Positions 29,491-39,928 of a DNA stretch of 64,000 bases are shown here, piece after piece. The position numbers were made by a program, and so were the translations under genes. Each line of letters opens with the position of its first letter. Positions within the stretch are counted from its first letter, which is position 1. The notes below the pieces were generated by a model. It had not been told where the DNA came from. It did not search any database and was given only the letters and a program-made list of their open reading frames with translations. This stretch comes from Clostridiales bacterium (GTDB taxonomy: Bacteria; Bacillota; DSM-16504; Desulfitibacterales; JAICDB01): NCBI GenBank assembly GCA_020063565.1, contig JAICDB010000010.1:1-64000 (forward strand), given 5' to 3'.

Positions 29491-30117
29491 ATGATATTGC
29501 ATAAGGTTCAAGTAGGATCTCTGGCTACAAATTGTTATATTATTGCCTGCAAAGATACTAAAGAGGCAGTAGTTATTGATCCCGGTGATGAAGCAGAAAA
29601 AATATTAAGTGTAATTACTAAAGAGAATTTAAAAGTAAAATACATTATAAATACCCACGGTCATTGGGATCATATTGGTGCAGACCGCCCGCTGAAGGAG
29701 CATACAAATGCTGATCTTCTTATACACGAAGAGGATGCCGAAGCATTGCAAGAAGGTAGTAAAAATCTTTCAATGTACATGGGTGAAAGCGCCCAGGCGC
29801 CAAAAGCGGACAAGCTTTTACGAGAAGGAGATATAATAAAATTTGGGAACAAGATGGAGTTGAAAGTATTGCATACTCCCGGGCATACCCCCGGTTCGAT
29901 CTGCCTTGTAGGTCAAGAAATCCTTTTTTCAGGTGATACTGTATTTGCAGGTTCAATTGGCAGAACAGATCTGCCGGGTGGTTCTTATAACACTATTATG
30001 GAAAGCATTCAACAAAAAATAATGCCTTTAGAAGATACTTTTACAGTATATCCAGGACACGGGCCGCAAACCAGTATGAAAGAGGAAAAGGAATCAAATC
30101 CTTATTTTAAGGCTTAG
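29491..30117 (+). CDS. MBL-fold metallo-hydrolase (glyoxalase II-like)
   Basis: 208 residues with the binuclear metal site THGHWDH (about residues 55-61), HTPGHTPGS, a bridging Asp in LFSGDTVF, and the last His in YPGHG. This is the YqgX/YcbL-like branch that hydrolyses thioesters or related substrates; the exact substrate is not known. It lies 22 nt after dtd and before hisS. Confidence 0.9.
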   Translation: MILHKVQVGSLATNCYIIACKDTKEAVVIDPGDEAEKILSVITKENLKVKYIINTHGHWDHIGADRPLKEHTNADLLIHEEDAEALQEGSKNLSMYMGESAQAPKADKLLREGDIIKFGNKMELKVLHTPGHTPGSICLVGQEILFSGDTVFAGSIGRTDLPGGSYNTIMESIQQKIMPLEDTFTVYPGHGPQTSMKEEKESNPYFKA

Positions 30118-30154
30118 ATAAATAGCTATGTATTCTATTATGGAGGTTTATAGT

Positions 30155-31417
30155 ATGCTAACAAAACGCCCCAGAGGAACAAATGATTTTTTACCAGATG
30201 ACACCATAAAGTGGCAATGGCTTGAAGAAAAAATAAGAGACTTATGTTCAGACTTCGGATATGGTGAAATACGTACTCCTACCTTTGAACATACAGAGTT
30301 ATTTATTAGAGGTGTAGGTGAAACTACTGATATCGTGGAAAAGGAAATGTATACATTTTTAGATAAAGGAGAACGGAGCATAACATTGCGCCCTGAAGGC
30401 ACGGCATCAGTAGTTAGGGCCTTTTTGGAGCATAAAATTTATTCCAAGGCACAACCTACAAAAATGTATTATGTTGGTCCCATGTATAGATATGATAGGC
30501 CCCAGGCCGGACGCTACCGTCAATTTCATCAATTTGGAGTAGAAGCTTTTGGTTCAATTGATCCTGCCATTGATGCAGAAGTAATAACGCTGGCTATGGA
30601 GCTCCTCAATCGCTTGGGATTGGATCAATTGGCTCTCCATATCAACAGTGTGGGTTGTCCGGAATGTAGACCTATTCATAAACAGGAACTAAAAAAATAT
30701 TTAGAGGATAGTTTAGATAAGCTGTGTGACACTTGCCGGCAAAGATATGAGAAAAACCCTTTAAGAATTTTTGACTGTAAAAGTAAAGAATGTCAAGAGT
30801 TAATAAAGGATGCACCGAGTGTAACATCGTGCCTGTGTGAGGAATGCCGGCAACATTTTGATCAAGTGTGCAATATCTTAAATTCACTAGGAGTTTCTTA
30901 CGAAGTAGATGAGGGGTTAGTTAGAGGATTGGATTATTACACTAGAACTACCTTTGAAATTTTAGTAGAGGGGATAGGCGCCCAGAGTGCTATATGCGGT
31001 GGTGGGCGTTATGATAAACTAGTTGAGCAGTGTGGCGGACCTGATATACCCGGTATTGGATTTGCTATAGGTTTAGAAAGGCTTCTAATGACATTGGATA
31101 TTCATGGTATAAAACCTGATATTCCCAAAAGCAAGAAATTTTTTATGGCCTATGTAAGTGATGAGACAAAGATAGAGGCTACAAAACTTGTAAATGAATT
31201 ACGTCAAAATAGATTAGCGGCTGATATGGATTACATGGGGCGCAGCTTAAAGGCACAGCTAAAATATGCAGATAAGTTGGATGCTACCTATACCTTGATT
31301 TTAGGTGAAGAGGAACTTCAAAAAGGTAAGGTAACCTTGCGGGATATGCTTAAAGGAGAGCAACATGAAGTTATGTTGGAAAACCTGATAGATTATTGTA
31401 AGAAACTTATTAAGTAA
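30155..31417 (+). CDS. hisS: Histidyl-tRNA synthetase
   Basis: 420 residues from the ATG at 30155 (TATGGAGGTTTATAGT upstream); an ATG nine codons earlier is rejected. Class II core motifs are present: RGTNDFLP near the N-terminus, motif 2 [20 protein letters not shown], the histidine-specific [14 protein letters not shown] and AICGGGRYD, and motif 3 [13 protein letters not shown]-terminal anticodon-binding domain follows. No T-box leader is seen upstream. Paired with aspS 17 nt later. Confidence 0.97.
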   Translation: MLTKRPRGTNDFLPDDTIKWQWLEEKIRDLCSDFGYGEIRTPTFEHTELFIRGVGETTDIVEKEMYTFLDKGERSITLRPEGTASVVRAFLEHKIYSKAQPTKMYYVGPMYRYDRPQAGRYRQFHQFGVEAFGSIDPAIDAEVITLAMELLNRLGLDQLALHINSVGCPECRPIHKQELKKYLEDSLDKLCDTCRQRYEKNPLRIFDCKSKECQELIKDAPSVTSCLCEECRQHFDQVCNILNSLGVSYEVDEGLVRGLDYYTRTTFEILVEGIGAQSAICGGGRYDKLVEQCGGPDIPGIGFAIGLERLLMTLDIHGIKPDIPKSKKFFMAYVSDETKIEATKLVNELRQNRLAADMDYMGRSLKAQLKYADKLDATYTLILGEEELQKGKVTLRDMLKGEQHEVMLENLIDYCKKLIK

Positions 31418-31434
31418 TAAAGGAGGAAGGAGCA

Positions 31435-33234
31435 ATGTCAGTAGCTGCAGAAGCACTTGAAGGTATGAAAAGAACCCATTATTGTGGCAACTTAACTAAG
31501 GAAGATATAGATAGCAGGGTAACCCTCATGGGTTGGGTAAATAAAAGAAGGGACCATGGCGGTTTAATTTTTATTGATTTAAGGGACCGTTTTGGAGTTG
31601 TGCAGGTTGTTTTTAGCCCTGATGTTGATAAAGAAGCATTTGAAAAGGCGGAAAAAGTAAGAAATGAATATGTGTTAGCCATCTCCGGGAAGGTAAGTAG
31701 AAGGCCGGAAGGAACAATTAATGAAAATCTTCCTACCGGAGAAATAGAAATTTATGCTGACACAATAAAAGTACTTAATCCCGCTAAAACTCCACCTTTT
31801 TACATCAGGGAAGATATTGATGTTGACGAAAATGTACGCCTGAAATATCGCTACCTTGACCTGAGAAGACCGGATATGCAGAGAACCATGATCTTAAGAA
31901 ATAATGTTACTAAGGCTATTAGGGATTTTCTCAATGAAAATGACTTTTTAGAAATTGAAACCCCAATGCTTACTAAAAGTACACCGGAAGGTGCTAGGGA
32001 TTTTCTTGTTCCTAGTAGATTACATCCAGGGGAATTTTATGCTTTACCCCAGTCACCGCAGATATTTAAACAGATTTTAATGGTTTCGGGGATGGATAAA
32101 TATTTTCAAATTGTACGCTGCTTTAGAGATGAAGATCTAAGGGCAGATCGGCAGCCAGAATTTACTCAGCTTGACATTGAAATGTCATTTGTGGAAGAGG
32201 ACGATGTTTTGAACTTGATGGAAGAAATGATGTCTTATATTTTTAAAGAATCCCTTGGAATAAAGCTCCAAACTCCTTTTGAGCGTATAACTTATCAGGA
32301 GGCAATGGACCGTTACGGTTCTGACAAACCTGATATTCGTTTTGGGATGGAACTAAAAGATATTTCTGATATTGTTGAAAATAGTGATTTCAAAGTATTT
32401 TCCAGTGCGGTTAAATCCGGAGGACAGGTAAAAGGATTGAATGCTGAACGGTGTGGTAGTTACTCCAGAAAAGAAATTGATGATTTGACTGAATATGTCG
32501 GAATATACGGTGCAAAAGGTCTTGCCTGGATAATCGTTAAGGAAGACGGGGTAAAATCACCAATAGCCAAATTCTTCAGTGAGGAAGAAATGAATAATAT
32601 TGTAGAGCGTTTGGATGGAAAACCCGGAGATTTACTTCTCTTTGTAGCTGATAATAAAAAGGTTGTGGCAGAAGCATTAGGTCATTTAAGGCTTGAACTA
32701 GCCAAAAAATTAGAATTAATTGACCACAATGAATTTAAATTTGTGTGGGTTACAGATTTTCCCCTTTTAGAGTGGGATGATCAAGATGGGCGCTATTATG
32801 CAATGCATCATCCATTTACATCACCCAAGGATGAAGATCTTCCTATTCTTGAAAAGGAACCTGGAAAGGTGAGGGCTAAAGCATATGATTTAGCTTTAAA
32901 TGGCGTAGAAATTGGGGGCGGCAGCATCAGAATACACCGTCGCGAAGTCCAGGAAAGAATGTTTTCTCTACTTGGATTATCCCAGAAAGAAGCCTTTGAA
33001 AAATTTGGTTTCTTGTTGAATGCATTTGAATATGGAACGCCACCCCATGGAGGGATAGCATTTGGACTTGATCGAATGGTAATGCTATTTGCCAAGAAAG
33101 AAAGTATTCGTGATGTTATAGCATTTCCTAAAACTCAAAGTGCTACCGACTTAATGACTGAGGCACCTTCTGAAGTCGATCCTGAACAATTAAAAGAACT
33201 CTATTTAAGAATTACTGCAAAGCCTAAGGAGTAA
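31435..33234 (+). CDS. aspS: Aspartyl-tRNA synthetase
   Basis: 599 residues, bacterial type: an N-terminal OB anticodon domain, class II core with [18 protein letters not shown] (motif 2), an inserted GAD domain and motif 3 near [28 protein letters not shown] supports the ATG at 31435; the conserved MKRTHYCG begins ten codons later. Whether it discriminates against tRNA-Asn cannot be judged by eye. Confidence 0.97.
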   Translation: MSVAAEALEGMKRTHYCGNLTKEDIDSRVTLMGWVNKRRDHGGLIFIDLRDRFGVVQVVFSPDVDKEAFEKAEKVRNEYVLAISGKVSRRPEGTINENLPTGEIEIYADTIKVLNPAKTPPFYIREDIDVDENVRLKYRYLDLRRPDMQRTMILRNNVTKAIRDFLNENDFLEIETPMLTKSTPEGARDFLVPSRLHPGEFYALPQSPQIFKQILMVSGMDKYFQIVRCFRDEDLRADRQPEFTQLDIEMSFVEEDDVLNLMEEMMSYIFKESLGIKLQTPFERITYQEAMDRYGSDKPDIRFGMELKDISDIVENSDFKVFSSAVKSGGQVKGLNAERCGSYSRKEIDDLTEYVGIYGAKGLAWIIVKEDGVKSPIAKFFSEEEMNNIVERLDGKPGDLLLFVADNKKVVAEALGHLRLELAKKLELIDHNEFKFVWVTDFPLLEWDDQDGRYYAMHHPFTSPKDEDLPILEKEPGKVRAKAYDLALNGVEIGGGSIRIHRREVQERMFSLLGLSQKEAFEKFGFLLNAFEYGTPPHGGIAFGLDRMVMLFAKKESIRDVIAFPKTQSATDLMTEAPSEVDPEQLKELYLRITAKPKE

Positions 33235-33239
33235 TAATT

Positions 33240-33959
33240 GTGTCACATATCTTCAGTCGAACCGAATTGATGTTGGGAAAAGAAAGACTAGAAATTTTAA
33301 AACAAAAAAGGGTTATGATTTTTGGCCTTGGCGGTGTCGGTAGTTTTGCAGCAGAGGCACTTGCTAGAGCAGGCATAGGTAATCTTGTACTTGTTGATCA
33401 TGATAAGGTAGATGTTAGTAATATTAATAGGCAATTACTGGCACTTCACTCAACTCTGGGGAAATATAAAGTCCATTTAATGCAGGAACGGGTAAAGGAT
33501 ATAAATCCCGAAGCACAGGTTAAGGTGTTTAAGGAATTTTATTCCCAAGAAAATGCAGAGGATTTTTTTAATGAAAATCCTGACTATATTGTTGATGCAA
33601 TTGATACTGTTAGTTCGAAAGTAAACTTACTTGAAAATGCTTTTAATAAAAACATACCAATAATTTCTAGCATGGGGGCCGGAAACCGCCTGGATCCGTC
33701 AAAGTTGCGGTTGGCTGACATCTCGGAAACAACAGTTTGCCCTCTTGCAAGGACAGTTCGAAAAGAACTTCGCAAGAAAGGAATCGCAACAGGTATTGAT
33801 GTTGTTTTTTCCACTGAACAACCCATCAAGCCTGCAGGCGGGTATTCTAAAGTTCATGGGAGACATATTCCTGGAAGCATATCTTTTGTTCCGCCTGTTT
33901 CCGGTTTTCTTCTGGCTTCTAGGGTCGTTAATAAATTATTAAATGTTAATAAAGAATAA
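33240..33959 (+). CDS. tcdA: tRNA threonylcarbamoyladenosine dehydratase (TcdA-like, YrvM)
   Basis: 239 residues from GTG. E1/ThiF-type adenylating fold with GLGGVGSFAAEALARAGIG (about residues 30-48), the NRQ triad in SNINRQL and the motif TVCPLARTVRKELRK. It closes t6A-37 of tRNA into cyclic ct6A. The order hisS-aspS-tcdA-rarA is the same as in B. subtilis apart from the csoR-type/trxA pair inserted here. Confidence 0.92.
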   Translation: MSHIFSRTELMLGKERLEILKQKRVMIFGLGGVGSFAAEALARAGIGNLVLVDHDKVDVSNINRQLLALHSTLGKYKVHLMQERVKDINPEAQVKVFKEFYSQENAEDFFNENPDYIVDAIDTVSSKVNLLENAFNKNIPIISSMGAGNRLDPSKLRLADISETTVCPLARTVRKELRKKGIATGIDVVFSTEQPIKPAGGYSKVHGRHIPGSISFVPPVSGFLLASRVVNKLLNVNKE

Positions 33960-33993
33960 TTATATCTATAAATATTTGCTTTGAGTGGAGTGT

Positions 33994-34049
33994 TTGCAAA
34001 TTTAGTTATTATCTAGTATAATGATAACCAGAATACCCCTTTGGGGTAT
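33994..34049 (+). promoter_or_regulatory. Promoter and CsoR-type operator of the csoR-trxA pair
   Basis: TTGCAA (33994-33999), a 17-bp spacer and TATAAT (34017-34022) make a good sigma-A promoter. Just downstream, ATACCCC-TTT-GGGGTAT (34033-34049) is a perfect 7-bp inverted repeat of the kind bound by CsoR-family tetramers. Its place over the transcription start fits autorepression. Confidence 0.75.
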
Positions 34050-34081
34050 ATGGTGATTCTAATTGGAAGGAAGCTTTCTCC

Positions 34082-34351
34082 ATGAAATCACAGGATACTA
34101 AAAAAAACCTGATAAGTAGATTACGGAGGATAGAAGGGCAGGTCAAGGGTCTCCAGCGAATGCTGGAAGAAGATAAGTATTGTGTAGACATACTTGTACA
34201 AATAGCTGCTGTAAGAGCCGCAATAAACAAAGTGGGTACCATGATAGTTGAAAATCATATGAGAAATTGCTTGGAGAAGGCTGCAGAAGAAGGCAGGACA
34301 GAAGAAATGATAGAAGAGTTAACCACAGTTTTAAGTAAATTTATAAAATGA
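34082..34351 (+). CDS. CsoR/FrmR-family metal-sensing repressor
   Basis: 89-residue all-helical regulator. The Cys-His-Cys set of Cu(I) sensors is visible: Cys in DKYCVDIL, and His and Cys in ENHMRNC. RRIEGQVKGLQRM is the DNA-facing family signature. A matching GC-box operator lies upstream. Cu(I) as the signal is inferred from the ligand set; no copper exporter is adjacent, and the only co-transcribed gene is a thioredoxin. Confidence 0.88.
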   Translation: MKSQDTKKNLISRLRRIEGQVKGLQRMLEEDKYCVDILVQIAAVRAAINKVGTMIVENHMRNCLEKAAEEGRTEEMIEELTTVLSKFIK

Positions 34352-34366
34352 AAGGAGAGCTTTATT

Positions 34367-34690
34367 GTGGCTGATATTTTAACTATCACAGATAGTAATT
34401 TTGAAACAGAGGTTTTGGGAAGCGAAGACTTAACAATGGTAGATTTTTGGGCAGCTTGGTGCGGGCCTTGTAAAATGATTGCTCCCGTATTAGAAGAGAT
34501 TGCCGATGAATATGCAGGCAAGTTAAAGTTAGGCAAATTAAATGTTGATGAGAATCAAACCACACCTACTCAATTTGGTATTATGAGCATTCCAACGCTC
34601 ATCCTCTTTAAAGATGGTAAAGAACTTGAAAGGATTATAGGATTTAAAACAAAGCAAGAATTGAGTTCAATTATTAACAAGCATCTCTAA
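34367..34690 (+). CDS. trxA: Thioredoxin
   Basis: 107 residues from GTG, with the standard redox motif WCGPCK (about residues 30-35) and the cis-proline loop SIPT. It is a general disulfide reductase. 15 nt separate it from the csoR-type gene, so it is probably under the same operator, which would tie thiol reduction to metal (or thiol) stress. Confidence 0.94.
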   Translation: MADILTITDSNFETEVLGSEDLTMVDFWAAWCGPCKMIAPVLEEIADEYAGKLKLGKLNVDENQTTPTQFGIMSIPTLILFKDGKELERIIGFKTKQELSSIINKHL

Positions 34691-34703
34691 AGTGTATATG
34701 CAG

Positions 34704-34733
34704 AAAATGGCGGGCATTTGCTCGCCATTTTTA
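34704..34733 (+). terminator. trxA terminator
   Basis: AAAATGGCG/CGCCATTTTT stem around GGCATTTGCT. Confidence 0.85.
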
Positions 34734-34765
34734 CATATATTAAAATATTTTTGAGGTGAGAAAAA

Positions 34766-36055
34766 TTGGATCTTTTTTCTTATAACAGACAGCAAAAAAT
34801 GAAAGAAAACGCTCCTTTGGCAGAAAGAATACGGCCTACCACTTTAGAAGATTTTATAGGTCAAGAACATTTAGTTGGGAAGAATAAGCTGCTCCGAAGG
34901 GCAATTGAGGTAGATAGAATAGGCTCTGCAATTTTTTATGGCCCTCCGGGAAGTGGTAAAACTACTTTAGCAAAAATTATAGCTGCAAGAACTGAAGCAA
35001 ATTTTGTACAGTTAAATGCTGTAACGGCGGGGGTCAAGGATTTAAGGGAAGTTATTAAGGAAGCGGAAGAAAGATTAGGGATGTATAACGAAAAGACAAT
35101 ACTTTTTATTGATGAGATTCACCGCTTCAACAAAGCACAGCAAGATGCACTGTTACCTGCTCTAGAACAAGGAACCATTACACTGATTGGAGCAACCACT
35201 GAAAATCCATATTTTGAGGTAAACAGTCCGCTTTTATCTAGATCCAGGATTTTTCAATTGGAGCCCCTGACAAATGAGCAGGTGAAGGAAATTTTAAAAA
35301 GGGCGCTCAAAGATGAAGAAAAGGGTTTGGGGTCATATAAATGTTCTGTTGCTGAAGAGGCATTGGACCACCTGGTGATTGCTGCTGGAGGCGACTCACG
35401 TACAGCATTAAATGCCCTCGAAGTTGCTGTTACTACTACGCTTCCTGATGATGATGGAGTAAGAAATATAACTCTTGAAGTTGCGCAAGATTCAATTCAA
35501 AAAAAGGCTATTCGTTACGATAAAACCGGTGATAATCATTATGATGTTATTTCAGCATTTATAAAAAGCATACGGGGGTCTGACCCCGATGCTGCTATTC
35601 ATTGGCTGGCAAGGATGTTAGAGGCCGGTGAAGATCCACGGTTTATTGCCAGAAGAATGATTGTTCATGCAGCAGAAGACATAGGACTTGCTGATCCACA
35701 GGCACTGGTAATTGCAAATGCTGCCTTTCAGGCTGTTGAATATGTGGGTTTACCTGAAGCACGAATTCCATTAGCCCAGGCTACCATATACCTTGCCAGG
35801 GCACCAAAAAGTAACTCTGTAATAAAGGCTATTGATAGCGCACTACAAGATGTCAGAACTAAAGATACGGGAAGTGTACCTCCGCATCTTTGCGACAGTC
35901 ATTATAAAGGGGCTAAAAACTTAAATAAGGGTACAGATTATCTTTACCCTCACGATTATCCTGGCTCCTATGTTAAGCAGCAGTATATGCCTGATCCTTT
36001 AATTGGTATTGTGTATTACCGGCCAAATGATAATGAAAAAAAGTATAAAAAATAA
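34766..36055 (+). CDS. rarA: Replication-associated recombination protein RarA/MgsA
   Basis: 429-residue AAA+ ATPase starting at TTG (TTTTTGAGGTGAGAAAAA upstream). Walker A GPPGSGKT (about residues 59-66), Walker [12 protein letters not shown] and sensor GATTENPYF are clear. The C-terminal clamp-loader-like and RarA domain ([21 protein letters not shown]) is complete. It acts at stalled forks. A weak hairpin (GGGAT...ATCCC, about 36063-36084) follows. Confidence 0.95.
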   Translation: MDLFSYNRQQKMKENAPLAERIRPTTLEDFIGQEHLVGKNKLLRRAIEVDRIGSAIFYGPPGSGKTTLAKIIAARTEANFVQLNAVTAGVKDLREVIKEAEERLGMYNEKTILFIDEIHRFNKAQQDALLPALEQGTITLIGATTENPYFEVNSPLLSRSRIFQLEPLTNEQVKEILKRALKDEEKGLGSYKCSVAEEALDHLVIAAGGDSRTALNALEVAVTTTLPDDDGVRNITLEVAQDSIQKKAIRYDKTGDNHYDVISAFIKSIRGSDPDAAIHWLARMLEAGEDPRFIARRMIVHAAEDIGLADPQALVIANAAFQAVEYVGLPEARIPLAQATIYLARAPKSNSVIKAIDSALQDVRTKDTGSVPPHLCDSHYKGAKNLNKGTDYLYPHDYPGSYVKQQYMPDPLIGIVYYRPNDNEKKYKK

Positions 36056-36106
36056 AATTTGAGGGATATTAAATTTTAAATCCCGATAAAAAAACTAGGA
36101 TTTTTA

Positions 36107-36137
36107 TTGACATGTATTCTAATTGTGATATTATAAT
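36107..36137 (+). promoter_or_regulatory. Promoter of the iscR-type/nifS/nifU operon
   Basis: Consensus TTGACA (36107-36112) with TATTAT at 36129-36134 (16-bp spacer) or TATAAT at 36132-36137 (19 bp). The start codon lies about 43 bp downstream. Confidence 0.65.
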
Positions 36138-36180
36138 AAATGTCGAGTAAAATGGTAGGCTTTCCGGGAGGGGTTATAAA

Positions 36181-36618
36181 TTGAGGCTTTCTACTAAGGG
36201 AGAATATGGCTTACGTGCCATGTTTGAACTGGCAAAACATTATGGAAAAGGTCCTCTTCCTCTAAAAGTTGTAGCTGAACGTCAGGATTTATCTGAACCA
36301 TATCTTGAACAGCTTTTTGGTATACTGCGAAGAGGAGGACTAGTTCAAAGTGTAAGGGGTGCGCAGGGAGGATATGTGCTTTCCAAAAGTCCCAGTTCCA
36401 TAAAAATAGGTGACATTATTAGAGTGTTAGAAGGCCCCATTGTACCTGTAGATTGTGTTAGTGATGAAAATGATAGCGATGAGGCTTGTGTCAGATTTGA
36501 TAATTGTATTGCACGAAATGTCTGGGAAAAAGTTAGAAAAAGTATTACAGATGTTTTAGATTCCATGACTTTGGAGAGTATGTTAAAAGAGTACCAAGAC
36601 ACACAAAATGATAATTAA
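36181..36618 (+). CDS. Rrf2-family regulator, IscR-like
   Basis: 145 residues from TTG behind CCGGGAGGGGTTATAAA. N-terminal winged helix (MRLSTKGEYGLRAMFELA, then SEPYLEQLFGILRRGGLV and the wing RGAQGGY). Three cysteines (in PVDCVS, EACV and DNC, spaced 10 and 5) resemble the [2Fe-2S] site of IscR; B. subtilis CymR at this locus lacks them. It probably senses Fe-S status and controls the nifS-nifU genes that follow. Whether it also controls cysteine metabolism is unknown. Confidence 0.9.
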   Translation: MRLSTKGEYGLRAMFELAKHYGKGPLPLKVVAERQDLSEPYLEQLFGILRRGGLVQSVRGAQGGYVLSKSPSSIKIGDIIRVLEGPIVPVDCVSDENDSDEACVRFDNCIARNVWEKVRKSITDVLDSMTLESMLKEYQDTQNDN

Positions 36619-36655
36619 TAATTATATAATCATCCTAATAGGAGGGATTTAATAA

Positions 36656-37822
36656 ATGCGTAAGGTTTATCTAGACCATGGAGCTACAACCCCTGTTAGA
36701 ACTGAAGTAGCTGACTTAGTATATAAATATATGACTGATAACTTTGGAAATCCATCAAGTGTCCATAGCTTTGGAAGGGAAGCCAAAAAAGGTCTCGACC
36801 ACGCCAGGGAACAGGTAGCAAATCTAATTGGAGCAGAGCCTAAGGAGATTTTTTTCACCAGTGGAGGTACTGAAGCTGACAACTGGGCAATCATCGGTAC
36901 AGCACATGCTAAAAAAGACAAAGGAAAACATATTATAACTTCTTCCATTGAGCATCATGCTGCTTTAGATGCTTGTAAGTATCTTGAAAAAGAAGGTTTC
37001 CAGGTAACCTATCTTCCTGTAGATGCTGATGGTATGGTAAGAATTGAAGATGTCAAGAATGCAATTACCGATCAAACTATTTTGATTACGATAATGCATG
37101 TTAATAATGAAGTAGGTACAATTCAACCTATAAAGGAAATCGCAGCTCTGGCAAAAGAAAAAGGAATAACAATGCATACCGATGCAGTTCAAAGTGTAGG
37201 AAAAATCCCTGTTAATGTAGATGACTTGGGAGTAGACCTGCTTACGGTATCAAGTCATAAAATATATGGTCCAAAAGGGGTAGGTTGTCTCTATATAAGA
37301 AAAGGAACAAAAATCAGTAATATCCACTTTGGAGGTGCTCAGGAGAGAAATAAAAGACCTGGAACTGAAAACTTACCTGGAATTGTTGGTTTTGGTTTGG
37401 CAGCCGAATTAATTGGCAAGGAACTGAAAGAAGAGCAGGAAAGACTTACGAAATTGAGAGACAAGTTAATTGACGGGATTGTAGAGAGAATTGAACATGT
37501 TAAAATTAACGGACATAGAACACAAAGAGCACCACATAACGTAAATCTAAGTATTAGATTTATAGAAGGGGAAGCGCTTCTTTTAAGTCTTGATATGAGA
37601 GGAATAGCAGCTTCAAGTGGTTCAGCCTGTACCTCCGGTTCGTTAGACCCGTCTCATGTACTTCTCGCCATGGGAATACCACATGAAATTGCTCATGGTT
37701 CTTTAAGAATGACGTTGGGAAAAGCAAATACTGAAGAAGATATAGATTATGTTTTGGAAGAACTGCCAAAGGTAGTAGAAAGATTAAGGGCAATGTCTCC
37801 TTTATATAATAAAAAGCAATAA
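36656..37822 (+). CDS. nifS: Cysteine desulfurase (NifS/IscS type)
   Basis: 388 residues. PLP enzyme that takes sulfur from cysteine. The PLP lysine is in VSSHKIYGPKG, and the persulfide Cys is in the SSGSACTSGSLDPSHVL loop (about residues 317-333), the group I loop length. The N-terminal YLDHGATTP confirms the start. It feeds sulfur to the NifU-like scaffold and MnmA encoded next. Confidence 0.96.
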   Translation: MRKVYLDHGATTPVRTEVADLVYKYMTDNFGNPSSVHSFGREAKKGLDHAREQVANLIGAEPKEIFFTSGGTEADNWAIIGTAHAKKDKGKHIITSSIEHHAALDACKYLEKEGFQVTYLPVDADGMVRIEDVKNAITDQTILITIMHVNNEVGTIQPIKEIAALAKEKGITMHTDAVQSVGKIPVNVDDLGVDLLTVSSHKIYGPKGVGCLYIRKGTKISNIHFGGAQERNKRPGTENLPGIVGFGLAAELIGKELKEEQERLTKLRDKLIDGIVERIEHVKINGHRTQRAPHNVNLSIRFIEGEALLLSLDMRGIAASSGSACTSGSLDPSHVLLAMGIPHEIAHGSLRMTLGKANTEEDIDYVLEELPKVVERLRAMSPLYNKKQ

Positions 37823-37872
37823 AAACGATAAATGAAAAAATTAAACCTAACAATAAAGGAGTGGAGAAACTC

Positions 37873-38250
37873 ATGTATACTGATAAGGTTATGGAATATT
37901 TTACAAATCCAGTTAATGTTGGCGAAATAGAAGATGCTGATGGTGTAGGGCAAGTTGGTAATCCTGTTTGTGGCGATATTATGAAAATGTATATAAAAGT
38001 AAAAGACGGAAAAATAGCAGACATTAAATTTAAAACATTTGGTTGCGGTGCGGCAATTGCTACCAGCAGCATGGCAACTGAATTAGTAAAGGGTAAAACA
38101 CTTGAAGAAGCTAAAAAGCTTGATAACAAACAAGTTGCAGAAGCATTAGGAGGGCTTCCGGGGCAAAAAATGCACTGTTCCAACCTTGCTGCAGATGCCC
38201 TTAAAAAAGCGATTGAAGATTATGAGAGTAAGCAAAAAGAAGTAAAATGA
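37873..38250 (+). CDS. nifU: Fe-S cluster assembly scaffold NifU/IscU
   Basis: 125 residues from the ATG at 37873 (AAAGGAGTGGAGAAACTC upstream). The three scaffold cysteines are in NPVCGD, FGCGAA and MHCSN. It is a short IscU-type protein without the C-terminal NifU domains. It sits between the desulfurase and MnmA. Confidence 0.94.
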   Translation: MYTDKVMEYFTNPVNVGEIEDADGVGQVGNPVCGDIMKMYIKVKDGKIADIKFKTFGCGAAIATSSMATELVKGKTLEEAKKLDNKQVAEALGGLPGQKMHCSNLAADALKKAIEDYESKQKEVK

Positions 38251-38293
38251 GATCTTAGAAATATTGCTTTTTGAAAAATTCGGAGTGATTTAG

Positions 38294-39382
38294 GTGAAAA
38301 AAAATAAAAAAGTATTGGTTGCAATGAGCGGTGGAGTGGATTCTTCTGTTACTGCTGCTCTTTTAAAGGAACAAGGGTACGATATAATAGGAGTTACAAT
38401 GCAAATTTGGCCTAAAGATATGGAGCCACCTGAAAATGAAACTGGCTGCTGCTCTCTTTCGGCAGTTGATGATGCCCGCAGTGTAGCAAACAAAATTGGG
38501 ATCCCCTTTTATGTGTTGAATTTTCGAGAATCCTTTAGTGAAAAAGTAATTGATTACTTTGTCGATGAATATCTACACGGAAGAACTCCTAATCCCTGTG
38601 TAGCATGCAATAAAAAATTTAGGTTTGAGGCATTACTCAAAAAAGCGCTTGAACTGGAGATTGATTATATTGCTACAGGGCACTATGCTAAAATTTTTTT
38701 GGATGGAAATAGAAATCGTTATCTCTTGGCTAAGGCAAAGTATCTTAAAAAGGATCAAAGTTATTTCTTGTACGGACTCACTCAGGAGCAATTGGCCAAG
38801 ACGTTACTGCCTTTAGGAGAATATACCAAACCGGAAATAAGAAAAATAGCTGCAGAAATGGGGCTGGTAACTGCTGATAAACCTGAGAGTCAAGAAATTT
38901 GTTTTGTACCAAATGATGATTATAGGACCTTCCTACGGGAAAGGGTTTCCGATGAAATAAAACCGGGGCCTTTCTTAGATACAGCAGGCAATAGGGTTGG
39001 AACTCACCACGGAATTCCCTATTATACCATTGGACAAAGAAAAGGTCTTGGTTTAGCGTTAGGCTACCCCGTTTATGTTGTGGATATCGACTATGAAAGC
39101 AATGCTGTTATTGTAGGAAAAAAAGCAGAAATATTTTCTACTGGTTTAATAGCTAGCAGAAATAATTTTATTCCCTTTGATAATTTACAAAAACCAATGG
39201 AAGTGGAAGCAAAAATCCGCTATAGGGCAAATCCTGAAAAGGCTACTCTTTATCCCATGGAGGATAATAAAGTAAGGGTAGTTTTCCATAAACCTGTGAG
39301 GGCTGTTACTCCCGGACAAGCAGTAGTTTATTATGAAGATGACATTGTAGTTGGCGGGGGCACTATAGAAAGTAAATTTTGA
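38294..39382 (+). CDS. mnmA: tRNA-uridine 2-sulfurtransferase MnmA
   Basis: 362 residues from GTG. PP-loop SGGVDSS (about 12-18) activates U34 with ATP; the catalytic Cys pair is in PNPCVACN and ESQEICF. It makes s2U at the wobble position of Lys, Glu and Gln tRNAs. Co-location with nifS suggests direct persulfide supply, as for B. subtilis YrvO-MnmA. A terminator follows. Confidence 0.97.
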   Translation: MKKNKKVLVAMSGGVDSSVTAALLKEQGYDIIGVTMQIWPKDMEPPENETGCCSLSAVDDARSVANKIGIPFYVLNFRESFSEKVIDYFVDEYLHGRTPNPCVACNKKFRFEALLKKALELEIDYIATGHYAKIFLDGNRNRYLLAKAKYLKKDQSYFLYGLTQEQLAKTLLPLGEYTKPEIRKIAAEMGLVTADKPESQEICFVPNDDYRTFLRERVSDEIKPGPFLDTAGNRVGTHHGIPYYTIGQRKGLGLALGYPVYVVDIDYESNAVIVGKKAEIFSTGLIASRNNFIPFDNLQKPMEVEAKIRYRANPEKATLYPMEDNKVRVVFHKPVRAVTPGQAVVYYEDDIVVGGGTIESKF

Positions 39383-39416
39383 AATAATGCACATAGAGTG
39401 CATTATTTTTTTATTT
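39382..39416 (+). terminator. mnmA terminator
   Basis: AAATAATGCAC pairs with GTGCATTATTT (11 bp) around a 5-nt loop, then a run of Ts. The left arm overlaps the stop codon. Confidence 0.88.
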
Positions 39417-39454
39417 TCTGTCAATAATATAAGAAAAACTGTTTAGGGGTAAAA

Positions 39455-39919
39455 ATGTTAATAAGAGCCGGAGAATTACTAAACAAAAGGATTGTGAGTT
39501 ATGAGACAGGTAATGACTGTGGTGAGGTCAAAGATATAGCTATATCTCTTAAATCTAATAAGGTAATAGGTCTTTATTATCAAAACTCCGGTATTTTAAA
39601 AAAGGAAGTTAAATTTTTAGCTTTAAACAATATTTTAAATTTTGAACATCAAAATATTACTGTGAAAGAGAAACTTACAAGTTTTGAAACAGCTAATACA
39701 GAAACAGAAAAATTTACTTTGTACAGGAAAAAAAAGATTATTTCTAAAGCTGGAAAGGAATTGGGTATACTGGAGGATATTGCCTTCATAGTACCTAATG
39801 GTGAAATTAAATACCTTGATGTGTCAGATGGAATAATATGCGACATAATAAATGGTCGCAAACACATAGCTTTTGGTGATTTAATAGTAGTAGGTGAAGA
39901 TTTTTTAGTTGTAAATTGA
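39455..39919 (+). CDS. PRC-barrel domain protein (YrrD-like)
   Basis: 154 residues. Two PRC-barrel-like repeats: the first starts IRAGELLNKRIVSYETGNDCGEVKDI, the second begins near KKIISKAGKELGILEDIAF. Both have the strand-Gly-strand pattern of the fold. B. subtilis yrrD holds the same relative place between trmU and the alaS group. Function unknown. Followed at close spacing by two small genes and the AI-2E gene. Confidence 0.82.
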   Translation: MLIRAGELLNKRIVSYETGNDCGEVKDIAISLKSNKVIGLYYQNSGILKKEVKFLALNNILNFEHQNITVKEKLTSFETANTETEKFTLYRKKKIISKAGKELGILEDIAFIVPNGEIKYLDVSDGIICDIINGRKHIAFGDLIVVGEDFLVVN

Positions 39920-39928
39920 GGGGTGAGA

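Noticed and set aside
37560-38183. 207-codon minus-strand open frame across nifS-nifU
   Set aside because: It is antisense to two clear Fe-S genes and has low-complexity Ser/Leu composition typical of a mirror frame.
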